This document shows, in pieces, positions 6,605 through 14,448 of a stretch of 64,000 nucleotides of DNA. Source of the DNA: Polaribacter butkevichii (GTDB taxonomy: Bacteria; Bacteroidota; Bacteroidia; Flavobacteriales; Flavobacteriaceae). The translations under genes were made by a program, and so were the position numbers. A model generated the notes under the pieces. It saw only the letters and a program-made list of their open reading frames with translations, was not told the origin of the DNA and made no database searches. Every line of letters starts with the position of its first letter. Within the stretch, counting starts at the first letter, position 1. The stretch covers positions 2,561,001 to 2,625,000 of the forward strand of contig NZ_CP150661.1 in the NCBI RefSeq assembly GCF_038024105.1, written 5' to 3'.

Positions 6605-7654
6605 TTAGCAGATTTCTCTTAACCTTTCTAAGTCTAAAATTCTAATAGTTCTACCCTCTATTTCTATAAGTCCTTGTTTTTTAAAATTAGACATGGTTCT
6701 TATTAATGTTTCTGTTGCAATACCAGCAACACTTGCTAAATCGTTTCTAGAAATTTTTATTTGATCTTCTGGTTTTCTATTTAATTTTTCTGCAAATATT
6801 AAAATTGTTTTTGCCGTTTTTTTACTTACAGAACTGTAGGCCATTTGCAAAAGCTGGTCTTTTACAATTGCCAAATCTTCTGTTAGCAATTCTATTAATT
6901 CTAACGTTACTTTATGATTTTTGTTTAAAACATTGGTTAATGCTTTTTTAGAAAGCCCTACCAACTCGGTTTCTTTAATTGCAGTTGCAGATTCTTGATA
7001 GGCTAAATTTTGAGTAAAAGAAGTATACCCAAACAAATCGTCTTCTTTATATAAAGCAGTGGTAAGTTGTTTACCTTGTTCATCTAATTTATGGCATTTT
7101 ACCAACCCTTTATTTATTAAGTAAATATAATTAGAGTTATTACCTTCTTTATAAATGGTTGCTTCTTTAGCAAAAACAAAAGACTCTCCGTTATCTTCAA
7201 AATAATTTTTTAGATCATTAAGACTTCTTATATCTTCTGTTTCTTCTACTTTTACTACTTTTTTTTCTCTAATATCTTTTAGTATAGACGCTTTTGCTAA
7301 TCTGCTTTCTATAGCACTAATCAATTCATCCTCACTAAAAGGTTTTGTTATGTAATCATCTGCACCTAAATCCATTCCCTTTCTAACATCTTTTCTTTCT
7401 GTTTTTGCTGATAAAAATATAAAAGGGATGTGTTGTGTGCTTTCATTTTTAGTTAAAGCTTCTAAAACACCATAACCATCTAGTTCTGGCATCATAATAT
7501 CACAAACAATAATATCTGGTAAAGTTTCTTTTGCTACTTGTACTCCTATTTTTCCATTTGCAGCATTTACAACCTCGTAGTTAGATAATTCTAAAAGTTC
7601 TGATGTGTTTTCTCTTAAAACTACATCGTCTTCAATTAATAATATTTTTTTCAT
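6605..7654 (-). CDS. Response regulator: receiver domain fused to Crp/FNR-type sensor and DNA-binding domains
   Basis: 349 residues. Receiver domain 1-122 has acidic pair D9/D10, phospho-acceptor D52, S82 and K104. A linker leads to a cyclic-nucleotide-binding-like beta barrel (about 145-245), a dimer helix, and a Crp-type winged helix (about 275-345). The recognition helix reads ATETLIRTMSNFKKQG; E315 and R319 occupy the positions of FNR E209 and R213, which read the TGAT half-site. There is no FNR-type Cys cluster, so oxygen is not sensed by an Fe-S centre here. The start overlaps the kinase stop by 4 nt (ATGA), so the kinase is its likely partner. It is the obvious candidate to bind the TGAT-N4-ATCA boxes of this region. 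Receiver-Crp fusions exist in databases as far as I know but are little studied. Confidence 0.92.
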   Translation of the reverse strand: MKKILLIEDDVVLRENTSELLELSNYEVVNAANGKIGVQVAKETLPDIIVCDIMMPELDGYGVLEALTKNESTQHIPFIFLSAKTERKDVRKGMDLGADDYITKPFSEDELISAIESRLAKASILKDIREKKVVKVEETEDIRSLNDLKNYFEDNGESFVFAKEATIYKEGNNSNYIYLINKGLVKCHKLDEQGKQLTTALYKEDDLFGYTSFTQNLAYQESATAIKETELVGLSKKALTNVLNKNHKVTLELIELLTEDLAIVKDQLLQMAYSSVSKKTAKTILIFAEKLNRKPEDQIKISRNDLASVAGIATETLIRTMSNFKKQGLIEIEGRTIRILDLERLREIC

Positions 7655-8892
7655 ATTGCTTTGTTAATAATCTTCATTGTAAAAGTAGAACCGACATTTT
7701 CTTCACTTTCAAAAGTAATCGTTCCTCCTAAATTTTCTAAATGACTTTTAATAATATTTAAGCCAATTCCTGTTCCTTGTGTTAATAAAGCATTTTCTGC
7801 TCTAAAATAACGATTAAAGATATTTTTCTGATCTGCTTTCGGAATACCAATTCCGTTATCTTTAATATTAATGGTAGTCTCTTTTTTATCTTGTGTTATA
7901 TTGATGCTAATTTCTGTGTTTTCTGGTGAATATTTAATGGCATTATTTACCAAGTTAGATAATGCTAACTCCACCGTTTTTTCATCTTGTGTTAAAGAAA
8001 TTTCATCAATGTCTTCTGGATAATTAATTCTTTGTCCTTCTTTTAAAAGCATATTTGCATTGTAAATTACCTCATCTACAACCTTGCTTAATTTAAAAGT
8101 ATGAAACTTGTAATTTATTTTACCCGTCTCTAATTTTTCTACGGATAAAAAATCATTTAAAATATTATTTAAATAATGTACTTTATTGGTAATTGTTTGT
8201 AAATGCTTGTCTCTTTTTTCTTGTTGTTCAGACAGTTTATATTTACCTAATAACATGGTAGAAGTTAAAATACCACTTAAAGGTGTTTTAAACTCATGAG
8301 AAACCAACGATAAAAATTTGGTTTTTAATTCATTGAGCTCTTTTTCTTTTTTTAACGCGGCTTTAATTTGGTTTTCGGCTTCTATCCTTTTATGGTTTTC
8401 TTCGTCTAACTCTAAATTAACTACCTTTAATTCGTTAACCGTTTTGCTTAGTTCTTTTGTTCTTTCGCTCACCTTTTTTTCGAGCTCTTCATTTAATTTA
8501 TAGATTTCTTCTTCCTGTTGTTTTCTAACAGAAATATCTATAACTAAAGCCATTACAAAAGTTTTTCCATAAATTTCAAACGGATTTAAACCGGCTTCTA
8601 AAGGAAAAATATCTCCATTTTTTCGAGCGCCATATAAATCTCGCCCATTCCCCATCTGCCTTTTTTCTTTATTCTTCATAAAGCCATCAAAATGAGCTCC
8701 ATGACCGGCATGATAATTTTTAGGTATTAAAATATCTAGCTTTTTTTTAACAAGCTCACCTTTCTCGTAACCAAACATTTTTTCTACAGAAGTATTTACA
8801 GAAACAATGTTTTGCTGATCATCTACCACTACAACTCCCTCTGAAACAGCTTCAAAAAGTACATTAAAAATATCTTGCTCTTTGTTTAGCAT
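7651..8892 (-). CDS. PAS-domain sensor histidine kinase with FixL-like PAS
   Basis: 413 residues, no membrane segment. A PAS domain (about 5-122) is followed by a long coiled coil (125-190), HisKA with H199 (SLVSHEFKTPLSG) and HATPase_c with N316/N317, DNGIGIP (345-351) and GTGIGL (373-378). The PAS segment PKNYHAGH ... GNGR aligns without gaps with FixL: H64 takes the place of the haem-ligating His200 and R84 that of the O2-contacting Arg220 (both 20 residues apart). The FixL Arg206 position is Gly. A soluble, oxygen-sensing haem kinase is therefore plausible but not proven, since related PAS domains without haem share part of this motif. It is coupled by a 4-nt overlap to the receiver-Crp regulator. 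Confidence 0.9.
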   Translation of the reverse strand: MLNKEQDIFNVLFEAVSEGVVVVDDQQNIVSVNTSVEKMFGYEKGELVKKKLDILIPKNYHAGHGAHFDGFMKNKEKRQMGNGRDLYGARKNGDIFPLEAGLNPFEIYGKTFVMALVIDISVRKQQEEEIYKLNEELEKKVSERTKELSKTVNELKVVNLELDEENHKRIEAENQIKAALKKEKELNELKTKFLSLVSHEFKTPLSGILTSTMLLGKYKLSEQQEKRDKHLQTITNKVHYLNNILNDFLSVEKLETGKINYKFHTFKLSKVVDEVIYNANMLLKEGQRINYPEDIDEISLTQDEKTVELALSNLVNNAIKYSPENTEISINITQDKKETTINIKDNGIGIPKADQKNIFNRYFRAENALLTQGTGIGLNIIKSHLENLGGTITFESEENVGSTFTMKIINKAI

Positions 8893-8965
8893 TATTTGTA
8901 ATAAATTATCAGATTAATTAAAGGTTTAAAAATACTATATTTTGTGCAAAAGAGACACTTAATAA

Positions 8966-9008
8966 TGACGAATGTCATAATTTAACCGTAAATAATAGTA
9001 TAAATTTA
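8966..9008 (+). promoter_or_regulatory. FNR-like box (8966-8977) with -7 element
   Basis: Palindrome TGACGAATGTCA followed by TAAATTTA (7 of 8 to TAnnTTTG), centred exactly 33 nt downstream on the plus strand. It serves the TerB-like gene at 9033. It lies between divergent genes, but no good -7 element sits at the matching distance toward the kinase. Confidence 0.62.
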
Positions 9009-9032
9009 CAAACATTCATAAATCTTTTAATT

Positions 9033-9446
9033 ATGAAACCTTCACAAAACACTATTATTTCTTTTTATGAAAACCTAGGTAAATTATTTTATGCAATTGC
9101 TGCCGCCGATAATGTTGTAGAAGAAATTGAGTTTACTATTTTAAAAGAAATTGTAAAAAATAAATGGACAAAAGTAGATCCTGTTGATGATGATTTTCAT
9201 TCTGATGCAGCCTATCAAATTGAAACTGTTTTCGATTGGTTAAATACCGAAGGTTTTTCTAATTCTGAAACTTGTTATGCTGAGTTTATAGATTTTAAAA
9301 AAGAACATCCATCTTTATTTACAGAAGGCATTAAAAGTCTAATAAGCAAAACAGCTACCAAAATAGCAGCTTCTGTAGACGATACAGATCAATCTGAATT
9401 TAACTTGGTTAAAAAACTAAATTTAGCATTAGAAAAAACAACATAG
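9033..9446 (+). CDS. TerB-like (tellurite resistance/DUF533-type) helical protein
   Basis: 137 residues, soluble and helical. The segment KLFYAIAAADNVVEEIEFTILKEIV matches the pattern of TerB-type domains (helix, then A-x-x-AD-x-x-x-x-x-E at a metal-binding turn). The family assignment is by pattern and is moderate. The gene diverges from the kinase operon and is preceded by an FNR-like box with correctly spaced -7 element. TerB-type proteins are linked to membrane stress sensing; the specific role here is unknown. Confidence 0.65.
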   Translation: MKPSQNTIISFYENLGKLFYAIAAADNVVEEIEFTILKEIVKNKWTKVDPVDDDFHSDAAYQIETVFDWLNTEGFSNSETCYAEFIDFKKEHPSLFTEGIKSLISKTATKIAASVDDTDQSEFNLVKKLNLALEKTT

Positions 9447-9538
9447 TCTGCACAAAAAACACAATGTTAAACTTCTTTTTGGTTTTTATTGATTAATTTA
9501 AAAAACTGCTAAAATGATTAGTTATCGGTTTAAAGAAC

Positions 9539-9581
9539 TGATATTTCTCATTTTATCTATAATTTAATTGTACTACTTTTA
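9539..9581 (+). promoter_or_regulatory. FNR-like box (9539-9550) with -7 element
   Basis: TGATATTTCTCA (7 of 8 half-site bases) is followed by TACTTTTA (7 of 8 to TAnnTTTG), centre-to-centre 33 nt. Transcription from about 9586 would give a 27-nt leader to the dnaJ-type gene. Confidence 0.55.
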
Positions 9582-9612
9582 GTTTTGCTCTAGAAGCTTA
9601 AAAAAACAAAAA

Positions 9613-10500
9613 ATGGCAACTGTAGATTATTACAAAATATTAGGAATTACTAAAAGTGCTTCTGAAGCTGATATTAAAAAAGCCTACAGAAAATTAGCAC
9701 GAAAATACCATCCAGATTTAAATCCGAATGATAAAACTGCCGAAAAACAATTTAAAGAAATTAATGAAGCTAATGAAGTTTTAAGCAATCCAGAAAATCG
9801 TAAGAAATACGACCAATATGGTGAGCATTGGCAAAACGGAGAGGCTTACGAACAAGAAAAACAAAGACAACAAGCACATCAAAAAAGATCTCAAAGCAGT
9901 CAAGGAAGTTATTCTCAAGAAGATTTTTCTGATATTTTTGGAGACATCTTTGGCGGTGGTGCATCTTCTGGAAGAAGAACAAGTGCAAAATATAGAGGAC
10001 AAGATTACAATTCTGAAATTCAACTAAATTTAAAAGATGTTTATAAAACCCAAAAACAGGTAATTACTGTTAATGGTAAAAACATTAGAATTACCATTCC
10101 TGCCGGTGTAGAAAACGGACAAATCATCAAAATTAAAGGTCATGGCGGTAAAGGCGTAAATAACGGACCTAATGGCGATTTATACATTCAGTTTTCTATT
10201 GTAAACAACACTAAATTTAAACGAGACAAAGACAACCTTTATATTGATGTAGATTTAGACGTGTACACTGCTTTACTTGGCGGTCAATTAATGGTAGATA
10301 CTTTTGATGGAAAAGTAAAATTAACGGTTAAACCAGAAACAGAAAATGGCACCAAAGTAAAATTGAAAGGAAAAGGGTTTCCTACATATAAAAAAGAAGG
10401 TCAGTTTGGAGATTTGTTTATCACCTATAAACTTAAAATACCTACCAAACTAAGCCAAAAAGAAATAGAGCTAATTAAAGAATTACAAAAACAACGCTAA
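9613..10500 (+). CDS. cbpA: DnaJ-family co-chaperone of CbpA type
   Basis: 295 residues. The J domain occupies 1-70 with the HPD tripeptide at 33-35 that stimulates DnaK ATPase. A Gly/Ser/Gln-rich linker (about 80-125) follows, then the DnaJ C-terminal substrate-binding repeats (about 130-290). There is no Cys-rich zinc domain, which separates CbpA-type proteins from DnaJ proper. The next gene, 2 nt downstream, encodes a CbpM-like modulator, the classical partner. Together with the FNR-like box upstream this suggests a chaperone arm of the stress regulon. Confidence 0.93.
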   Translation: MATVDYYKILGITKSASEADIKKAYRKLARKYHPDLNPNDKTAEKQFKEINEANEVLSNPENRKKYDQYGEHWQNGEAYEQEKQRQQAHQKRSQSSQGSYSQEDFSDIFGDIFGGGASSGRRTSAKYRGQDYNSEIQLNLKDVYKTQKQVITVNGKNIRITIPAGVENGQIIKIKGHGGKGVNNGPNGDLYIQFSIVNNTKFKRDKDNLYIDVDLDVYTALLGGQLMVDTFDGKVKLTVKPETENGTKVKLKGKGFPTYKKEGQFGDLFITYKLKIPTKLSQKEIELIKELQKQR

Positions 10501-10502
10501 TT

Positions 10503-10799
10503 ATGGAAACTCAAAATTTAATATCTATACAGCAATTTTGTAAGCACTACAGCATTCCTAAAACTTTTATAAATGAATTAAAAGAATACGAATTAATAGA
10601 AGTTATTGTAGAAAATGATAATCATTATATAAAAGTTACTCAAATTACAGAAGTAGAAAAAATGATTCGCTTACACTATGATTTAAACATAAACTTAGAA
10701 GGTGTTGATGTAATTTACAACTTATTAAACCAAGTAGATGCTTTAAAAAAAGAAATTACAGATTTGCAAAACAAGCTTACGTTTTATGAAAAAGAGTAA
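10503..10799 (+). CDS. cbpM: CbpM-like chaperone modulator (MerR-like helix-turn-helix)
   Basis: 98 residues. The N-terminal half is a MerR-like fold (ISIQQFCKHYSIPKTFINELKEYELIEV ... TQITEVEKMIRLHYDLNINLEGVDVI) and the C-terminus is a short coiled coil. CbpM proteins bind the J domain of CbpA and inhibit it rather than DNA. The gene starts 2 nt after the stop of the CbpA-type gene, so the two are one operon. Confidence 0.85.
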   Translation: METQNLISIQQFCKHYSIPKTFINELKEYELIEVIVENDNHYIKVTQITEVEKMIRLHYDLNINLEGVDVIYNLLNQVDALKKEITDLQNKLTFYEKE

Positions 10800-10880
10800 A
10801 AAATTAAAATAATTTCTTATTATTTACACTTCACAGCCATAAGATTTATTTAAATATCATCTTTTTTAATTTTAAAAAAC

Positions 10881-10923
10881 TGATTTATATCAGTTTTTAG
10901 TTACCTGACTTTAACTACCTTAG
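10881..10923 (+). promoter_or_regulatory. FNR-like box (10881-10892) with -7 element
   Basis: Perfect TGATTTATATCA, extended to an 18-bp near-palindrome by flanking AAC/GTT. TACCTTAG (7 of 8 to TAnnTTTG) is centred exactly 33 nt downstream. The start near 10928 gives a 23-nt leader to the gene at 10951. Confidence 0.7.
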
Positions 10924-10950
10924 TCATACTTTCACTTAAAAACTAGCATC

Positions 10951-11412
10951 ATGGTAACGAATTTAAACGATAATGAATGCGTACAAATTTTATCTAACAA
11001 CTATGTAGGGCAATTAGGTTATATTTATATAGACAGACCCTTTGTTGTACCTATGACCTATTTTTTTGATAAGGAAAATATTATTATTGGTTATTCTGAA
11101 GACGGTCATAAAACAATGGCAATGAGAAATTATAGAAAAGTATCTCTACAAGTTTCGGAAAAACAAAGCAGTACTGTTTGTAATTCTGTTTTAGTACATG
11201 GCTTTTATAAAGAATTATCTGGCTCAGAAGCAAAAAAACATTTACATGAATTTTATGCCGGAATTAAAGAGCTTATTTCTAAAAAAGAACATAGAAACTT
11301 ACACTGTATTAGTGATTTTTCACATAAAATAAACAAAAATAATACACCTATTGTATTTAAAATTACCATTGATGAAATAACTGGTAAAAAGGTTACACAC
11401 GATAATTCTTAA
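10951..11412 (+). CDS. Pyridoxamine 5'-phosphate oxidase-like flavin split-barrel protein
   Basis: 153 residues with the split-barrel start typical of this superfamily: VQILSNNYVGQLGYIYIDRPFVVPMTYFFDKENIIIGYSEDGHKTMAMR. Such proteins bind FMN, F420 or haem and act as reductases or nitro-reductase-like enzymes. Two Cys and several His follow at residues 88-130. The gene has one of the best FNR-like promoters of the island. Similar proteins occur among hypoxia-induced genes in other bacteria (general knowledge), which fits. The actual substrate is unknown. Confidence 0.85.
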   Translation: MVTNLNDNECVQILSNNYVGQLGYIYIDRPFVVPMTYFFDKENIIIGYSEDGHKTMAMRNYRKVSLQVSEKQSSTVCNSVLVHGFYKELSGSEAKKHLHEFYAGIKELISKKEHRNLHCISDFSHKINKNNTPIVFKITIDEITGKKVTHDNS

Positions 11413-11426
11413 TCTTTTACAAAAAA

Positions 11427-11924
11427 CTATTTGTGCTGAAAACCTAATTGAGTTTTATAAGACGGAACTTCCCATTTTATCATCTCTTTTAAAAATTCAT
11501 CTACTTTTTCTATAATTAGCTTTGCTGTAATTTCTGTTGGACCATAAATACCTAATTCTAAACTATTGTTTTCTATTGGTAACTGCTCTACGTACGGAAA
11601 AAGAACCATTACATATACATCTCCGCTATACGATTGTGAAAAAACCAATGCACCTCCTTGTATAAATTGATATGCAGGTATTTTATTTGTACAATCTATA
11701 AGCTCTGCAGGAAAAGAATCGAATATAATATTTACTGCTTCATTATTATTAATCCAATTAAGTTCTTGAACTTTCCACCCAATATTATAGCTTTTAACAG
11801 TATTCCGTAAGGTTTTTAATATTAACTTTTTAGTATTAGTTTCCCACTCAGATTTTTTATCAACAACTATTTTAATAGATGCTTTGTAATCATTAATCCG
11901 CTCTTCTAAATGTTCTATTTTCAT
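11427..11924 (-). CDS. Uncharacterised 165-aa protein divergent from the L,D-transpeptidase
   Basis: I recognise no family. It is soluble, with an N-terminal helix (MKIEHLEERINDYKASIKIVV) and a mixed alpha/beta core including ALVFSQSYSGDVYVMVLFPYVE. There is no signal peptide. It shares its upstream region with the divergent L,D-transpeptidase gene; two FNR-like boxes lie between them. The nearer one (11981-11992) is at the right distance for this gene, though its -7 element is poor. The stop lies 14 nt from the stop of the convergent flavin protein gene. Confidence 0.75.
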   Translation of the reverse strand: MKIEHLEERINDYKASIKIVVDKKSEWETNTKKLILKTLRNTVKSYNIGWKVQELNWINNNEAVNIIFDSFPAELIDCTNKIPAYQFIQGGALVFSQSYSGDVYVMVLFPYVEQLPIENNSLELGIYGPTEITAKLIIEKVDEFLKEMIKWEVPSYKTQLGFQHK

Positions 11925-11949
11925 AATAATACATTTTAAAATACTTATG

Positions 11950-11992
11950 TAAAAGAACTTAAAATTCTATCAATTAGAAATGATATTCATCA
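11950..11992 (-). promoter_or_regulatory. FNR-like box (11981-11992), weak -7 element
   Basis: TGATATTCATCA is a perfect half-site pair. At the standard 33-nt distance on the minus strand the sequence is TTCTTTTA, only 6 of 8 to TAnnTTTG. It probably serves the 11427-11924 gene. Confidence 0.5.
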
Positions 11993-12006
11993 GCTAGTTC
12001 TATGTA

Positions 12007-12049
12007 TGATGAATATCATTCTATTTCTTTTAAAAAAAGTATAACTTAG
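12007..12049 (+). promoter_or_regulatory. FNR-like box (12007-12018) with -7 element
   Basis: TGATGAATATCA with perfect half-sites. TAACTTAG (7 of 8 to TAnnTTTG) is centred exactly 33 nt downstream. The start near 12054 gives a 24-nt leader to the L,D-transpeptidase. Confidence 0.7.
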
Positions 12050-12077
12050 GTCTACCAGGTTTCTAATTCGTTGAATT

Positions 12078-12998
12078 ATGAAAAATAAAGTAAAATATTA
12101 TATCGTTTTAGTAGTACTAATATTCTTTAATATTAGCAATTCTAATGCAATTACATTTCTACAAGTAAACCCTATTTTAAAACATACTTTTATCCCTAAA
12201 AAAGTAAAGGTAAAAAAGAATATAACCGTAGAAAATTACTTTCAATTTATAGATTCTGTAGTGATAAAATACGATTCTTTAACAAACTATAAGTTAACAG
12301 AACATTTACTGGTTAGGGCAAATCCTTATATAATTGATGTGCTAAAAAATACAGATTATTATCTGATGATTAAAAAGGATTCTTTTGTTTATGATCAGAA
12401 AAAAATGATTGTCTTAAAAAAAGGAGATCAACTTATTGTACCCAACTCTAAATTAGCTAAAAAGTTGTCTGATTCTTTTAAAAATACAAGAATTGATGTC
12501 AATATTCCTGAATTTAAACTCCGAATTTTAGAAAACTCAAAAGAACTTTATAGTTTTCCTATTAGAGTGGGTAGAAATGAAAAGAAATATCTAAAAATGG
12601 CAGGACGCGTTTTAGATCTAAAAACAAAAACAGGAGAAGGAAAAATAGTTGGCTATGAACGTTTTCCTGATTTCTATAACCCAGCAAATGGACATCGATA
12701 TTATGTAACCAACAGAGATGATAAAAAGGTTACAAAGTTACCACAAGTGCCTTTTATAGAAACCGAAATTAATGGCATCCGTTACGGACAATTAATACAT
12801 ACAACTACCAATCCTAAAACATTAGAAAAAGCCTATTCTAATGGCTGTATTGGCACAAAAGAAGCAGATATTTGGGTTATCTATTATTATGCTCCCGTCA
12901 ATACTAAAATTACCATTAGATATCATTTAAATGTAAAAGACTCAATTAGCGGAAAAACAACTGTTTTAAAAGATATTTATGGCTATCAAAAAAAATAA
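12078..12998 (+). CDS. L,D-transpeptidase (YkuD-fold), exported
   Basis: 306 residues with an N-terminal signal/anchor (YYIVLVVLIFFNISNSNA). The YkuD domain (about 138-290) holds H241 and the S254-N-G-C257 motif with the catalytic Cys. Such enzymes make 3-3 cross-links in peptidoglycan or attach proteins to it, a change typical of stationary and stressed cells. The promoter has an FNR-like box with correct spacing, so cell-wall remodelling seems part of the regulon. A strong terminator follows the gene. Confidence 0.9.
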   Translation: MKNKVKYYIVLVVLIFFNISNSNAITFLQVNPILKHTFIPKKVKVKKNITVENYFQFIDSVVIKYDSLTNYKLTEHLLVRANPYIIDVLKNTDYYLMIKKDSFVYDQKKMIVLKKGDQLIVPNSKLAKKLSDSFKNTRIDVNIPEFKLRILENSKELYSFPIRVGRNEKKYLKMAGRVLDLKTKTGEGKIVGYERFPDFYNPANGHRYYVTNRDDKKVTKLPQVPFIETEINGIRYGQLIHTTTNPKTLEKAYSNGCIGTKEADIWVIYYYAPVNTKITIRYHLNVKDSISGKTTVLKDIYGYQKK

Positions 12999-13010
12999 TG
13001 AATGTACATT

Positions 13011-13044
13011 ATAAAAGCATTGGTACTTAAACCAATGCTTTTAT
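13011..13044 (+). terminator. Intrinsic terminator after the L,D-transpeptidase
   Basis: Perfect 14-bp stem (ATAAAAGCATTGGT with its complement) and 6-nt loop, followed by TTTT on the plus strand. It may also serve the convergent ssb gene. Confidence 0.9.
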
Positions 13045-13064
13045 TTTTACCAAAAACCGTAAAT

Positions 13065-13400
13065 TTATTTGCCTCCTAAAAGCAACAATTCGTTCACCAA
13101 AATTTCTGTTACATATCTTTTTTCACCTTCTTTTGTGTCATAAGACCTATTTGTTAATTTCCCTTCAACGGCTATTTCTTGTCCTTTTTTTACATAATTT
13201 TCTACCACATTAACCAAACCACCAGTTATCACAATATTGTGCCAATAAGCACGCTCTACTTTATTACCTGCCTTGTCTTTATAACTATCATCTGTTGCCA
13301 TAGAAAATTTAGCCATTTTATTGCCATCTTTAAAAGTTACTATTTCTGGTTCTTGACCTAATCTACCAATTAACTGTACTTTGTTTCTTAACGTATTCAT
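13065..13400 (-). CDS. ssb: Single-stranded DNA-binding protein
   Basis: 111 residues forming one OB fold: NTLRNKVQLIGRLGQEPEIVTFKDGNKMAKFSMATDDS, then AYWHNIVITGG and a C-terminal strand. It is short: the acidic C-terminal tail that recruits partners in standard SSB is missing (it ends NELLLLGGK). This suggests an accessory SSB paralogue rather than the main one, a common situation in Flavobacteriaceae. The gene stands alone, convergent with the L,D-transpeptidase. Confidence 0.93.
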   Translation of the reverse strand: MNTLRNKVQLIGRLGQEPEIVTFKDGNKMAKFSMATDDSYKDKAGNKVERAYWHNIVITGGLVNVVENYVKKGQEIAVEGKLTNRSYDTKEGEKRYVTEILVNELLLLGGK

Positions 13401-13559
13401 AAGATAAGTTTTTAAATTATTATTTTATTGTTGTCAATTCGTTTTGACACCGCAAAGTTGCAACACCATTGCAATTTTATTCGGTTACAAAACAATTACT
13501 TTCTGTTGTAATTACTTGTAGTCGTTTGTAAACGGATATTTTTTAAGTATATTTACTCT

Positions 13560-14102
13560 ATGAAATTTCAATTACAAACAAAAAGATTAATTCTTAGAGA
13601 CCTTAGAATAACTGATTTAGAAGGTATGTTTGAATTAGATTCTAACCCAGAGGTACATAAATATTTAGGAAATAATACCATTAAAACCAAAGCAGAGGCA
13701 GAAAAAAATATTGCTTTTGTTAGGAGGCAATACCAAGAAAATGGTATTGGAAGGTTTGCTGTTATAGAAAAAAAATCGGGTAATTTTATAGGTTGGTCTG
13801 GATTAAAACTAAATAAAGGTAAAAAAGAAAGTTTAAATGGTTACCAAGATTTTATTGATATTGGCTATCGATTTATTCCTAAATATTGGAAAAAAGGGTA
13901 TGGATTAGAATCTGCAATTACCTGTTTAGATTATGGTTTTAAAACCATGAGTTATAATATTATTTATGGAGCTGCAGAAACAAGAAATATTGGTTCTAAT
14001 AAGATTTTACAAAAAATTGGTTTGCAATTTGTTAATGAATTTAAAGAAGGTAATAAGCAAGTAAATTGGTATGAACTAAAAAAAATAAATTATGGAAAGT
14101 AG
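13560..14102 (+). CDS. GNAT N-acetyltransferase of RimJ/RimL type
   Basis: 180 residues with Acetyltransf_3 features: LQTKRLILRDLRITDLEGMFELDSNPEVHKYLG at the start, IDIGYRFIPKYWKKGYGLESA with the acetyl-CoA loop in the middle, and AAETRNIGSNKILQKIGLQF near the end. It acetylates an unknown amine. The end overlaps the next gene by 11 nt, so the two are translationally coupled. Confidence 0.9.
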   Translation: MKFQLQTKRLILRDLRITDLEGMFELDSNPEVHKYLGNNTIKTKAEAEKNIAFVRRQYQENGIGRFAVIEKKSGNFIGWSGLKLNKGKKESLNGYQDFIDIGYRFIPKYWKKGYGLESAITCLDYGFKTMSYNIIYGAAETRNIGSNKILQKIGLQFVNEFKEGNKQVNWYELKKINYGK

Positions 14103-14442
14103 AAAGTGTTTAGAGTGTGATGAAATAGTAAAGGGTAGAATTGATAAGAAATTTTGTTCTGATTATTGCAGAAATGCTTATAACAATCGTGTTAATAAAG
14201 ACAGTAAAAACCTTATCAGAAATATTAATAATCGTCTTAGAAAAAACTATAAAATTTTATCAGAATTAAATACTTCCGGAAAAACAAAAGTAACTAGAAC
14301 CAAATTATATGATAAAGGTTTCGACTTTCAGTTTTTTACCTCTATTTATAAAACAAAAACAGGTAATACTTATTTTTATATTTACAATGAAGGTTATTTG
14401 GCTTTAGAAAATGAAACCTTTTTATTGATCAGAAAAGAATAA
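14092..14442 (+). CDS. Small zinc-ribbon protein, uncharacterised
   Basis: 116 residues. The N-terminus carries four Cys as CLECDEI ... KKFCSDYCRNAYNNR, a zinc ribbon similar to those found in conserved Bacteroidota proteins; the rest is basic then beta-rich (FQFFTSIYKTKTGNTYFYIYNEGYLAL). Probably nucleic-acid or protein binding. It overlaps the GNAT gene by 11 nt and is convergent with the CBS protein. Confidence 0.8.
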   Translation: MESRKCLECDEIVKGRIDKKFCSDYCRNAYNNRVNKDSKNLIRNINNRLRKNYKILSELNTSGKTKVTRTKLYDKGFDFQFFTSIYKTKTGNTYFYIYNEGYLALENETFLLIRKE

Positions 14443-14448
14443 TACAGT

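Noticed and set aside
8935..8977. FNR-like box 8966-8977 as promoter of the kinase operon
   Set aside because: At 33 nt on the minus strand the sequence is AAATATAG, not a -7 element; the plus-strand geometry is much better.
9770..10027. Overlapping frames on both strands inside the CbpA-type gene
   Set aside because: They are shadows of the J-domain gene, with low-complexity translations and no start context.
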